Positions 6,831 through 14,897 of a stretch of 16,208 nt of DNA are shown one piece after another; within the stretch, counting starts at the first letter, position 1; each line of letters starts with the position of its first letter. Under the pieces are notes generated by a model, which was not told the DNA's origin, ran no database searches, and saw nothing but the letters and a program-made list of their open reading frames with translations. The DNA comes from an uncultured bacterium. Lineage in GTDB: Bacteria > Bacteroidota > Bacteroidia > Bacteroidales > CAIWKO01. A program made the position numbers and the translations under genes. The DNA is taken from NCBI GenBank assembly GCA_903916135.1, contig CAIWVT010000313.1:1-16208 (forward strand), read 5' to 3'.

Positions 6831-7463
6831 TTAATAATCTTTCAAATTACTGAGTTGGTTCACGTCAATATCTTTAAACACATCTCCAATTTTGTTTAAG
6901 AAGATACCCAGAATCAGGACGCTGGCAAAAATGTCGAGCATAATACCTAAGTTAACCAGCATCGGCATTTCGTTGCCCACGGCTAATGACAAAACAAAAA
7001 CACCATTCTCAATCACCAAATAGCCCATAACGTGTGTGATGATTTTTCGACGCGAAGCAATGAAATACAATCCGGTGAAGAGAGTGGATAATGCCACAAC
7101 AAAGAATATCTTATCCAAATGCGGCTCCTGTATGCTATTGGCTAAGAGAATAGTTGCCACGACGATTACGGTGGTAATGATCAGAGAAACAAAGTTGGGG
7201 AGAAAAGGTTCGGCTTCTCGGGTGATGCGGTTTCGTTTTAATATATATGCCAAAAAGAGCGGCACGGCTATTGACTTAAATATAATGGTTTCCAAAAGAA
7301 TAAATATCAGATTGACGACATTTATCTCGCTAAGCTGAATGAAAACAACGAAAAAGAGTAAGACCCCTTGTAGAGCCAATACCTTAACATACGTAAGCAT
7401 ACGATTGGCTATCGCCATATAAAAAAGCGTGATGAGAAAGGTTATGAGCAAAACAGCTATCAT
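6831..7463 (-). CDS. hyfE: HyfE-like membrane subunit (NuoK-related)
   Basis: This 210-residue integral membrane protein has about six to seven helices and matches HyfE (hydrogenase-4 component E), whose C-terminal half is related to NuoK of complex I. Recognisable parts are NLIFILLETIIFKSIAVPLF (51-70), with membrane-embedded Glu58, and MGYLVIENGVFVLSL (146-160), with Glu152. These are the kind of buried carboxylates that carry protons between the quinone-module anchor and the antiporter subunits. Asp177 in GIMLDIFASVLILGIF is also conserved-looking. The length is close to that of E. coli HyfE. It sits between the HyfC- and HyfF-like genes, 18 bases from each, as in hyf-type operons, and no frameshift is seen. 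Confidence 0.87.
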   Translation of the reverse strand: MIAVLLITFLITLFYMAIANRMLTYVKVLALQGVLLFFVVFIQLSEINVVNLIFILLETIIFKSIAVPLFLAYILKRNRITREAEPFLPNFVSLIITTVIVVATILLANSIQEPHLDKIFFVVALSTLFTGLYFIASRRKIITHVMGYLVIENGVFVLSLAVGNEMPMLVNLGIMLDIFASVLILGIFLNKIGDVFKDIDVNQLSNLKDY

Positions 7464-7481
7464 GGTTAAATGTTTTAGAGA

Positions 7482-8387
7482 TTAAATGAATTTTCCTAAT
7501 ATTAATAATGCGCCGAAAAAGATAAGCAAACTAACCGATGTCAGGGCAAAAATAAACTGTGCATTGTGCCCCATCCTGAACCGAGCCATAAAAGATTCAA
7601 TAGTGCCAATGGTGATTGCAATTAAGAATTGGGTGATGAAGAATAGAGGAATGGTGTATTCATAAGGAAAGATACCGATGAACAAATTTACGATTAAGGC
7701 ACCGTAGATGGCAAACTTCAGACAGCCTGCCGAAAGAATCAATCCCAAATCGAAGCCGCTGTTTTCCAAAATCATTACTTCGTGTATCATGGTAAGTTCG
7801 AGATGTGTTTTGGGGTCGTCAATAGGCATGCGGCTGTTTTCAATCATGGCAATCATCAATAAGACGAAGGTCGCAAGTATCGCTAAAGCGTAGGTGATGT
7901 AGGAACCCAGATGCAAGGCGGAAAAGATTTCCTGAAAGGAGGAATGCCCAGTGAGCAATGCCAAGGAACCAATCAGAATGAAGAAAGCGGGTTCGGCAAA
8001 CATGGAATAAAGGGCTTCGCGGCTGGCACCCATACCGCCAAAGCTGCTGCCTGTGTCTAATGCTGAAATAATGCTGAAGAATTTGCCAAGTGCTAACACA
8101 TAAGCAAAGAAAATAAAGTCACCATTAAAGCTTATCAAACCTTTCGATTGACCAAACGGTACGATGAGCATCGCCATCACCACGGAGGAGAAATATATTG
8201 TCGGAGCAATTTGAAACACAAAACTTGACGTTTGACTATAGACCGCACCTTTCCGAAACAGTCGAATGATATCTTTGATGGGCTGCATGATTCCCGGTCC
8301 TTTGCGACCCGAAAATATACTTTTTGTACGGGAGATGATGCCCGAGAAAAAAATAGCTGCAATGAATATTAAGGCAAAACTCAGCAT
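7482..8387 (-). CDS. hyfC: HyfC-like membrane anchor (NuoH-related)
   Basis: This 301-residue membrane protein of the NuoH / respiratory-chain NADH dehydrogenase subunit 1 family has about eight helices. In hydrogenases and complex I this subunit anchors the soluble catalytic module to the membrane arm. Diagnostic segments are GRKGPGIMQPIKDIIRLFRK (27-46), the cytoplasmic loop MGASREALYSMFAEPAFF (119-136), and the highly conserved MIENSRMPIDDPKTHLELTM (181-200), followed by IHEVMILENSG with Glu203 and Glu208. These charged residues form the start of the proton path in relatives and are all present, so the anchor looks functional. The ATG lies one base after the TAA of the second HyfB-like gene (TAATATG), which suggests translational coupling. 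Confidence 0.9.
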   Translation of the reverse strand: MLSFALIFIAAIFFSGIISRTKSIFSGRKGPGIMQPIKDIIRLFRKGAVYSQTSSFVFQIAPTIYFSSVVMAMLIVPFGQSKGLISFNGDFIFFAYVLALGKFFSIISALDTGSSFGGMGASREALYSMFAEPAFFILIGSLALLTGHSSFQEIFSALHLGSYITYALAILATFVLLMIAMIENSRMPIDDPKTHLELTMIHEVMILENSGFDLGLILSAGCLKFAIYGALIVNLFIGIFPYEYTIPLFFITQFLIAITIGTIESFMARFRMGHNAQFIFALTSVSLLIFFGALLILGKFI

Positions 8388-8388
8388 A

Positions 8389-10410
8389 TTATAATTGTTT
8401 TAAAAAGTCAATAAAATCAAGGAACTTCTCATAAATTAAAGGGATACAGATTATGGAAACAATAAAGATGATACCATATAAAATATAGAATTGTAAATTT
8501 CCATTTTGAAGAAACTGAAAACGGCTCAACAAAGATTTAATGGCTTTGATTGGGCTGTCAACAAACCATTTTTCAAGCTTATCATACGTCACCGATTTGT
8601 AATGTACCTTGCTTGGGAAAATGCCATGAATCTCTTTCTTGTTTTTTGATAACATTAAAAAAGGCCGAAAGAGTTTGCGATAGCTTCTGACAAATGAATT
8701 GGCGGTGTATTGCAATTTTGGTGTTGGAGCAGTGTAGGAGCAAGCCCATGTAGGTTCTATGCTTACTTTGCTTTTGCTTAAAGCCCACTTCCGAAGCAAA
8801 AACACAAGGGTGATAATACCAATCAAACCCCACATGCCCCAACTTATTTGTTGCAACACATCCTGATTATATTGAAGGGTGTTTGTGGCAGGAAAAGAAT
8901 TGGAAGTGAACAATAAAACAGGTTGCAGCAGTAGGTTGATGAATAATTTTGGGAATACTCCAATGGCTATAATAATTAGGGTGATAAGATAGAGTGGTAA
9001 GAGTTGCAAAAAAGGTGGTTCTTTGATTTCGTGACGAAATTCCTTGCGAGGATTCCCTAAGAAAACTACGCCAAAAGCTTTGGTGAAACAAAGCATCGCC
9101 AAACCGCCAATCAGCACCAATCCTAAGATGGAAAAGCCAATTACGATTAAAGAAAAGAGGTTTGCATCTTGCAGCCAATGGTATAAACCGGTGTAAAGAA
9201 GAAACTCTGAAATAAACCCATTAAAGGGTGGAATGCCGCAAATTGCAATGGCTGCAATCAGAAAGAGCAGAGCCGTTTGGGGCATCTTTTTTACCAAGCC
9301 GCCCAAATGTTCAACATCAACGGTGTGCGTTGCCTGATACACATTGCCGGCAGTATAAAACAATAAGGATTTGAACAGTGCATGGTTTAAGGTATGCAAC
9401 ATCGCGGCAGCAAAACCTAAGTTGGCGAGAATTGCATTGTTGCTTCCCAAACCGATGCAACCAATGCCAATACCCATTCCGATAATACCTATATTTTCGA
9501 TACTATGATAGGCGAGCAACTTCTTTAAATTATGCTGAATAATTGCCAGCATCACGCCATATAATCCCGAAACAACGGAAAAAAACAAGATGATGTAGCC
9601 AATGGTCGTGTAGTCGAGTTTGATGAGTAATAGCATACGCAATATGCCAAAGATTCCGATTTTAATAATTACACCCGACATTATACCCGAAATGTGAGCG
9701 GGAGCTGCAGGATGGGCATAAGGCAACCACGTATGCATCGGAACAATGCCTGCTTTGATGGCAAATGTAACAAAGAAACACAGAAACAAGAGTATCGCAA
9801 TCAAGGGATTCTCGCTGCTATACGCCGTGATGGCACTAAAATCATAGCTGCCCGTTTTAAATCGCACCCACATAAAACCGAGCATCAGAAACACTATGGA
9901 AATGTGGGATTGTATCAAATAATTCAGCCCAGCTTTGATGGTCGCCATTTTTTCATTCTCGAAAATCACCAGCATAAAGGCTGAAAGCGCCATAATTTCC
10001 CAGGCAATGAGAAAGGCAAAACTATTTTGTATGACGCAAATCCCTAAAAGCGCACCATGCAACAAAAGCAGCGCTATGGCATGAACGCTAATTTTGCTCT
10101 TTTGTTCCCGATACTCTTTCATATAAAACAAACCGTAAAAGCTACCTGTGATAAATACCAAATTGATGATAAGCATAAACCAACCCGACAACGCATCAAT
10201 ACGGATCGGAATTACATCTGAAATGATACTACCCGGCAGTATAAATTCAAACTTTTCGCCCATCAATGTGAGCACTGCAAAATAAGATGTCAATGCGGCA
10301 TTAAGAACAATTGCTAAAAACACAACTATCCCTTTTCCTGCAACTTTCAAAAAAGGAATGAGTAGCAATGCACCCACAATGATTATCAAAAATGCTTTTA
10401 TCAGAATCAT
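8389..10410 (-). CDS. hyfB: Second HyfB-like antiporter-type membrane subunit
   Basis: This 673-residue protein of the NuoL/Mrp antiporter family carries the long C-terminal extension typical of HyfB. Proton-path residues are intact: TM5 Glu138 (AWEIMALS), TM7 Lys219 (FAIKAGIVPMHTWLP), TM8 Lys250 (MSGVIIKIGIFG), Lys347 (LFKSLLFY) and a late Lys444 (CFTKAFG). YAHPAAPAHISG is the HyfB-type loop. The C-terminal part has the conserved PTWACSY...LQYTANSF signature and ends with a further membrane helix after FLQNGNLQFYILYG. It is a tandem paralogue of the preceding gene, similar along its whole length, and its ATG overlaps that gene's TGA in an ATGA four-base overlap, implying coupled translation and near-equal dosage. 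In hyf/hyc operons a single HyfB-type gene is usual; here two are kept, both with their key residues. Confidence 0.92.
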   Translation of the reverse strand: MILIKAFLIIIVGALLLIPFLKVAGKGIVVFLAIVLNAALTSYFAVLTLMGEKFEFILPGSIISDVIPIRIDALSGWFMLIINLVFITGSFYGLFYMKEYREQKSKISVHAIALLLLHGALLGICVIQNSFAFLIAWEIMALSAFMLVIFENEKMATIKAGLNYLIQSHISIVFLMLGFMWVRFKTGSYDFSAITAYSSENPLIAILLFLCFFVTFAIKAGIVPMHTWLPYAHPAAPAHISGIMSGVIIKIGIFGILRMLLLIKLDYTTIGYIILFFSVVSGLYGVMLAIIQHNLKKLLAYHSIENIGIIGMGIGIGCIGLGSNNAILANLGFAAAMLHTLNHALFKSLLFYTAGNVYQATHTVDVEHLGGLVKKMPQTALLFLIAAIAICGIPPFNGFISEFLLYTGLYHWLQDANLFSLIVIGFSILGLVLIGGLAMLCFTKAFGVVFLGNPRKEFRHEIKEPPFLQLLPLYLITLIIIAIGVFPKLFINLLLQPVLLFTSNSFPATNTLQYNQDVLQQISWGMWGLIGIITLVFLLRKWALSKSKVSIEPTWACSYTAPTPKLQYTANSFVRSYRKLFRPFLMLSKNKKEIHGIFPSKVHYKSVTYDKLEKWFVDSPIKAIKSLLSRFQFLQNGNLQFYILYGIIFIVSIICIPLIYEKFLDFIDFLKQL

Positions 10411-12500
10411 TGCAAAATATTTAATGCGGTTAAAACAAAAATAGCAATGATAAACACTATGCCGTAAATGACATACGATTGAATTCTGCCATTTTGAATA
10501 AACTTAAAATAGTTAGTAGCATACAACAATCGCCTTGTGATTTTTCTGATGAAAAAATGCTCGAAAAAATCAAGATAGCTTGAACTGTAATTGCGTTTAG
10601 AAGGAAACAGTTCTGAGGGTTTCATCTGTGTGAATTGCTTTTTTTCTATCAACAGGAAATTGAGAATCTTGCTCAAAGGTTTTGAAAATGATTTGCCTGT
10701 ATATTGCATTTTGGGTGTTGCAATACCTTCATAACCGCAGTTCCATGTGGGTTGAGAACTTTGAGTTCTTCGTTTCACTATAACAGCACGGACACCCCAA
10801 AACAAACCAATTAGCCCGATGAATATGGCTGAATAGATGCTGATATTCGAAATCATGGTAGCGAAACTATCAAACCCAACAGGCTCGAATCCTAAGCGGG
10901 AGACAGAAAGACCTTGCACGATATGGCTGATGATTGTCAAATAGATTTGTGGGAAAAACGCGACACTCAACATGGCTGCAATAATAATATATTGCGGGAT
11001 GAGCATGAGCCGAGAAACTTCTTGAGGTGTCGGATCCATCTTTTCTCTTGGATTGCCTAAGAAAATAGTTCCGAATGCCTTGGTGAAAGTTAAGATAGAA
11101 ATTCCGCCAATGATACTGAGTCCGGCGAACGTTAATATCAGCAAACTCGTTTGACTCAAATTGCTTGATTTCATGCCTTCCAAAAGACCACTATAAATGA
11201 TGAATTCCGAGACAAAACCATTGAAAGGCGGAATGCCGCCAATGGCAATGGCACCTATCAGAAAAATAAGAGCGGTTTTCGGCATCTGTTTTATCAAACC
11301 GCCCAACTTCTCCATATTGCGGGTATGTGTCTGTTTGTAAACTGAGCCTGCCGCATAAAACAGCAAAGACTTGAACAAGGAATGATTCAACACATGCAAC
11401 AGAGCGCCACCAAATCCTAAATAATATAGTAAAGGAGAACCATTGCCCAAGCCCATCATGCCGACTCCGATTCCGATGCCAATTATGCCGATGTTTTCGA
11501 TGGTGCAATAGGCTAACATCTTTTTGAAATCATGATGAATGGCGGCGTTTAAAATCCCATACAAGCCTGTCAGCACTGAGACACTAACCACGATTTCGCC
11601 GAGTAAAAGTAAATCAGATGAAAGGAAAGTAATGATACGAATGATGCCATAAATACCTAATTTCACAATCACTCCCGACATCACACCCGAAATATGCGAA
11701 GGAGCGGCAGGATGCGCATGAGGCAACCATGTGTGGAAAGGGATGAAACCGGCTTTGAATCCAAAGCCGACAAAGAAAATCAAGAAGAGCCAAATGTTTG
11801 AATTGGTGCCGAAAAACGTGTGAAATGCCTCGAAACTAAACGAACCCGTTTGAAAATACACCCAAATAAAACCAACGGTAAGCAAGAGGACGCTGATGTG
11901 CATTTGCACGAAATAGTTGAGCCCCGCTTTTATGGTATTGGGCTTATGATGGTCGAAAATGACCAACAACATGGATGAAAGCGACATGATTTCCCACACA
12001 ATCAGAAATGCTAATCCGTGCTGCACAACACACACACCCAACATCGAAAGTTGGAACAATAAAAATAATATCCAGTGCAAACTCAGTTTTGCAGGCTTGC
12101 TTTGATGTCCTTTTAAATAGCCATCACCATACATCACGCCTGTTACTGCCGTGAAATTTATGATCACCATAAACCATGCCGCCAATGCATCTATGCGAAT
12201 AGTAATATTCCCCATAAACGCTCCTGCATACATCACATACTCCAATGCATCGCCAAATAAGGCAGGTATAGCAATCCAAGAAGTGATCATGGCATTAGCA
12301 ATTACAATGAACGTTGCCAATTTTGCTTTCATTTTCATAGGCACATAAGCAATGGCTATCATCGCTAAAAGTGTGATTCCAAATGAAAGATACATCAGAA
12401 GTTCCGATTCATGCATGGTTTTTATAAATTCGAACAAGGTAGTATTATATAAAATATCAATGATTTTGACGTTAGAAAACACCGTAATTTCTTCATTCAT
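10407..12500 (-). CDS. hyfB: First HyfB-like antiporter-type membrane subunit (first gene of operon)
   Basis: This 697-residue member of the NuoL/Mrp antiporter family opens the seven-gene operon. Proton-path residues are intact: TM5 Glu170 (IVWEIMSLSS), TM7 Lys249 (GFGFKAGFIPFHTWLP), TM8 Lys280 (SGVIVKLGIYG), Lys377 (LFKSLLFY) and late Lys474 (TFTKAFG). The HAHPAAPSHISG loop and the C-terminal PTWNCGYEG...MQYTGKSF signature mark it as HyfB type, with a last membrane helix near residues 675-693. The ATG at 12500 gives an N-terminal extension of 28 residues before Met29 (MHESELLMYLSF, base 12416). Starting at Met29 would give 669 residues, matching the 673-residue paralogue better, so either start is possible. 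A TAnnTTTG box lies 43 bases upstream of the first ATG. Confidence 0.92.
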   Translation of the reverse strand: MNEEITVFSNVKIIDILYNTTLFEFIKTMHESELLMYLSFGITLLAMIAIAYVPMKMKAKLATFIVIANAMITSWIAIPALFGDALEYVMYAGAFMGNITIRIDALAAWFMVIINFTAVTGVMYGDGYLKGHQSKPAKLSLHWILFLLFQLSMLGVCVVQHGLAFLIVWEIMSLSSMLLVIFDHHKPNTIKAGLNYFVQMHISVLLLTVGFIWVYFQTGSFSFEAFHTFFGTNSNIWLFLIFFVGFGFKAGFIPFHTWLPHAHPAAPSHISGVMSGVIVKLGIYGIIRIITFLSSDLLLLGEIVVSVSVLTGLYGILNAAIHHDFKKMLAYCTIENIGIIGIGIGVGMMGLGNGSPLLYYLGFGGALLHVLNHSLFKSLLFYAAGSVYKQTHTRNMEKLGGLIKQMPKTALIFLIGAIAIGGIPPFNGFVSEFIIYSGLLEGMKSSNLSQTSLLILTFAGLSIIGGISILTFTKAFGTIFLGNPREKMDPTPQEVSRLMLIPQYIIIAAMLSVAFFPQIYLTIISHIVQGLSVSRLGFEPVGFDSFATMISNISIYSAIFIGLIGLFWGVRAVIVKRRTQSSQPTWNCGYEGIATPKMQYTGKSFSKPLSKILNFLLIEKKQFTQMKPSELFPSKRNYSSSYLDFFEHFFIRKITRRLLYATNYFKFIQNGRIQSYVIYGIVFIIAIFVLTALNILQ

Positions 12501-12542
12501 AAGGGTTCAATCGGACGAGGTAGGCTTGAATCTATGAATTAA

Positions 12543-12550
12543 CAAAAGTA
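12543..12550 (-). promoter_or_regulatory. Candidate -7 promoter box of the hydrogenase-related operon
   Basis: Read on the - strand this is TACTTTTG, an exact match to the Bacteroidota -7 consensus TAnnTTTG. It lies 43 bases upstream of the first ATG of the seven-gene operon, which would leave a leader of about 35 bases. The -33 element is not clear (a GGTTTTTT stretch lies in roughly the right area). Short motif; placement is an inference. Confidence 0.45.
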
Positions 12551-12590
12551 TATCGTTATAGGATAGAAAAAACCATAAGTGTAAAAAAAT

Positions 12591-12612
12591 TATTAACCGT
12601 TGATGGTTAATA
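12591..12612. promoter_or_regulatory. Inverted repeat, possible operator between divergent operons
   Basis: TATTAACC (12591-12598) and GGTTAATA (12605-12612) are perfect 8-base arms around the spacer GTTGAT. The site lies about 40 bases upstream of the candidate -7 box of the hydrogenase-related operon, a position suited to an activator or repressor dimer. No regulator gene is in the window, so its owner is unknown. Confidence 0.4.
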
Positions 12613-12869
12613 GGGTGGGAGAGGGATTTAGAATTTTAGATTTAGGATTTAAGATTTGTAATTGTAGGCTCCGGCTTTAGAGAAGTTACACAGAGATACA
12701 CGGAAAGAAAGGAGATGCACAGAGATGTTTGTTGAAATCGAATTTGGAATGGCGAATCTTGGGGCTTTGACCTTAGTATTTGGAGCTTTAAAGCCAAAAA
12801 TCATTAAAAAAACAATTCCCTCAAAAGCACTATTTTTTATGTTTTTATCTGTGAATATAAAAAAATAAT

Positions 12870-12877
12870 TAATTTTG
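12870..12877 (+). promoter_or_regulatory. Candidate -7 promoter box of the coiled-coil gene pair
   Basis: TAATTTTG matches the Bacteroidota -7 consensus TAnnTTTG exactly and lies 18 bases before the ATG at 12896. T-rich sequence about 20-30 bases upstream could hold a poor -33 element. The leader would be only about 10-15 bases. Confidence 0.4.
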
Positions 12878-12895
12878 TCAAAATATTAAATTTAT

Positions 12896-13798
12896 ATGCC
12901 CGAGAATACTTCTACAGCAGGGAAAGGAAAGACTTACAAAATCGTTATCGGTATTGAAAGTGCTATCATTGTTATACTTTTGGTTTTGTATATCACCTCA
13001 TGGAATAAAGCCAACACATTTGTCATCGAAAAAGAGAAAGCCGTATCCGAACGGCAGGTGATGCAAAAGCAATTGGATTCGTTGGTGCGTGAGCACGAAA
13101 AAATCGCCACCGAATATGGAAATATGACCAAGGATTTGGGTCGTAAAGATAGTTTGATACAAGCGCAAGCCGGCGAGATTCAAAAACTTATTGAAAGCAA
13201 TGCCGGCAAACGACAAATTCAGCGTAAGCTTGATTATCTGAGAGGTATTACACAGGATTATGTGGCTCAGATTGACAAACTGCTGAAAGAAAACGAAAAC
13301 CTGAAGACCGAAGTGAAAGGGATGCAGGTGAATATAAAAGAGGAACAAGATAAAAATTCGAACTTATCGAAAGATAAAGATGCCTTGAGCGAAAAAATTA
13401 CGAATGCGGCAGTGTTGCAAGCCTATTCCATGACAGCGACGGGCATTCGAACCAAACAAGGCGGTGCGAAAGAAGAAGTGGTGGAAAAAGCCAAACGTGT
13501 TGAAAAAATAAAAATCACCTTTACCTTAGCCAAGAATCCTTTGGTAGAATCGGGCACTAAAATGATTTATATTCGGATAGCTCGACCCGATAATGCTATT
13601 CTGAATGATGGTGCGAGTTTTGACTATGAAGGAAAACAAATTATGTATTCATTGATGAAAAGCTGTTATTATAATGGCAGTTCAATAAATATTGTGCTTT
13701 ATTATGAAAAAACTGACCGCATCGTTGCAGGCACCTATAATATTGCTGCGTTTTGCGATGGGAAAGAAATTGGACAGTGTGCCTTAACCTTGAAATAA
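12896..13798 (+). CDS. Membrane-anchored coiled-coil protein with conserved C-terminal domain, copy 1
   Basis: This 300-residue protein of unknown function has a short charged N-terminus, one membrane helix (about 14-36, IVIGIESAIIVILLVLYITS) and a long coiled coil (about 40-170) rich in Lys, Glu and Gln with heptad-like spacing. Its C-terminal beta-rich domain (about 174-300) includes KAKRVEKIKITFTLAKN, YIRIARP, FDYEGKQ and AGTYNIAAFCDGKEIG. The anchor without a cleavable signal peptide suggests the coiled coil and C-terminal domain lie in the periplasm, though orientation is not proven. The next gene is a clear paralogue with the same layout, 46 bases downstream on the same strand. Coiled-coil proteins of this kind are often mislabelled as chromosome segregation proteins; nothing here supports that. 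The C-terminal domain could bind a protein or glycan partner. Confidence 0.85.
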   Translation: MPENTSTAGKGKTYKIVIGIESAIIVILLVLYITSWNKANTFVIEKEKAVSERQVMQKQLDSLVREHEKIATEYGNMTKDLGRKDSLIQAQAGEIQKLIESNAGKRQIQRKLDYLRGITQDYVAQIDKLLKENENLKTEVKGMQVNIKEEQDKNSNLSKDKDALSEKITNAAVLQAYSMTATGIRTKQGGAKEEVVEKAKRVEKIKITFTLAKNPLVESGTKMIYIRIARPDNAILNDGASFDYEGKQIMYSLMKSCYYNGSSINIVLYYEKTDRIVAGTYNIAAFCDGKEIGQCALTLK

Positions 13799-13844
13799 AT
13801 ATAAACTTCTAAACTAGTAATAACCAAAATTAAAAATTAAAAAA

Positions 13845-14774
13845 ATGGAATCAACGAATCCCGAATTAAAGAAAAAACCAAATTCCTTTATGATTCTGTC
13901 GATTGTACTGTTTATTGTCTGCCATCAGCTAATAATTGTTTGCTGCGTTTTGTCCTGGCAACTGATTTCTGCCAACAAACAAATCAATGTGGTAACCACC
14001 GAAAAAGAAACCCTAAGCACCGAAAAAGATAAAGTGGTGGCGCAATTGGAGAATCTGAAAAAAGAATACGATCAACTTTCAAAAGACAACACCCAGTTGA
14101 CCGAGATGTTTAATCAAGAAAAAGAACAAGTGGAGAAGCTTTTAGCAAAGGTGAAAAATTCACAAGGTTCGGTGGCGAAATATAAAAATCAAATTGCTTC
14201 GATGGAAGGTCGTTTGAAAGAATATGAACAACAAATTGAAGAGCTGAAAAAGCAAAACAAGGATTTGACTGTTGAGAACTTTCATATCAAAACCGTTTTG
14301 GATTCAACGAGCACCGAAAACAAACAACTTTCTACGCAAAACCAAGCATTGAACGAAACCGTCAGCAAAGGTTCGGCTTTGACCACTTACGACATCAATG
14401 CAAACGGCATCATCGTAAAATCTAAAGGAAAAGAACTGCCAACCAAGAAAGCTAAACGCGTGGAAAAGATTCGTGTTTGCTTCACCATAGGCGAAAATGC
14501 TATTGCTACTGCCGGTGCAAAGACCGTTTATTTGAGGATTGCCGACCCAAGCGGAACCATATTGTCGAGCAGCGCAGGCGATGAGTTTTCTTTTGACTAT
14601 CAAGGAGCCAAACTCCAATACAGCAGCAAAGAACAAGTTACTTTCAATAACAAAGCCGTGGATGTGTGCATCTATTGGGCTAAAATCAAAGATTTCACGC
14701 CGGGCAACTACACCGTGGATTTGTTTGCTGACGGAAACGCCATCGGCACATCAACCTTTATTCTTGAAAAATAA
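13845..14774 (+). CDS. Membrane-anchored coiled-coil protein with conserved C-terminal domain, copy 2
   Basis: This 309-residue protein is a tandem paralogue of the preceding gene. It has one membrane helix (about 14-40, cysteine-containing, FIVCHQLIIVCCVLSW) and a coiled coil (about 44-172) with many KEK/QLEN-type heptads. Its C-terminal beta-rich domain (about 178-309) has the same landmarks as copy 1: TYDINANGI, KKAKRVEKIRVCFTIGEN, YLRIADPSGTIL, FDYQGAKLQYS and PGNYTVDLFADGNAIG. The C-terminal domains are much more alike than the anchors and coils, so the domain is the conserved functional part. No promoter box is evident in the 46-base gap, so the pair is probably co-transcribed; a strong terminator follows 32 bases after the stop. 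Function unknown. Heteromeric assembly of the two copies through their coiled coils is an inference. Confidence 0.85.
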   Translation: MESTNPELKKKPNSFMILSIVLFIVCHQLIIVCCVLSWQLISANKQINVVTTEKETLSTEKDKVVAQLENLKKEYDQLSKDNTQLTEMFNQEKEQVEKLLAKVKNSQGSVAKYKNQIASMEGRLKEYEQQIEELKKQNKDLTVENFHIKTVLDSTSTENKQLSTQNQALNETVSKGSALTTYDINANGIIVKSKGKELPTKKAKRVEKIRVCFTIGENAIATAGAKTVYLRIADPSGTILSSSAGDEFSFDYQGAKLQYSSKEQVTFNNKAVDVCIYWAKIKDFTPGNYTVDLFADGNAIGTSTFILEK

Positions 14775-14806
14775 AACCAAAACCTAATCTTATCACCACA
14801 TTATTG

Positions 14807-14838
14807 AAAAGGCAAAATTTACGTTTTGCCTTTTTTTT
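14807..14838 (+). terminator. Intrinsic terminator after the coiled-coil gene pair
   Basis: AAAAGGCAAAA (14807-14817) and TTTTGCCTTTT (14824-14834) form an 11-base-pair stem with a 6-base loop, followed by an uninterrupted T run to 14838. It lies 32 bases after the stop of the second coiled-coil gene and 60 bases before the preferred start of the OmpA-family gene, so the two transcription units are separate. Confidence 0.88.
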
Positions 14839-14897
14839 ATCTATTTTGCATAAATACAGCAAATCTGCGTTATAGTATAATACTTTTTCAAGCTATT

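Larger units (their letters stand above)
12501..12895. other. Divergent intergenic region
   Basis: About 395 bases separate the - strand hydrogenase-related operon from the + strand coiled-coil genes. No gene is supported. It contains a candidate promoter for each side, the inverted repeat at 12591-12612, a degenerate run of TTTAGAATTTTAGATTTAGG type (12630-12660), a CACAGAGATACACGG-like stretch (12687-12705) common in Bacteroidota intergenic DNA, and a 10-base palindrome GCTTTAAAGC at 12785-12794. Confidence 0.7.

Noticed and set aside
3111..12500. Functional [NiFe] hydrogenase-4 or formate hydrogenlyase
   Set aside because: All four Ni-binding cysteines and the proximal-cluster cysteines are absent, and no formate dehydrogenase or maturation gene is in the window.
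3111..12500. Standard complex I (nuo operon)
   Set aside because: HyfB-, HyfE- and HyfF-specific signatures are present, NuoA, NuoJ and the NuoE/F/G input module are absent, and gene order follows the hyf pattern.
12896..14774. SMC/ParA-type chromosome segregation proteins
   Set aside because: There is no ATP-binding motif; the resemblance is only coiled-coil composition.
14826..14897. Upstream ATG as the start of the OmpA-family protein
   Set aside because: This ATG is within the preceding terminator hairpin and would place 24 extra residues before a clear signal peptide.
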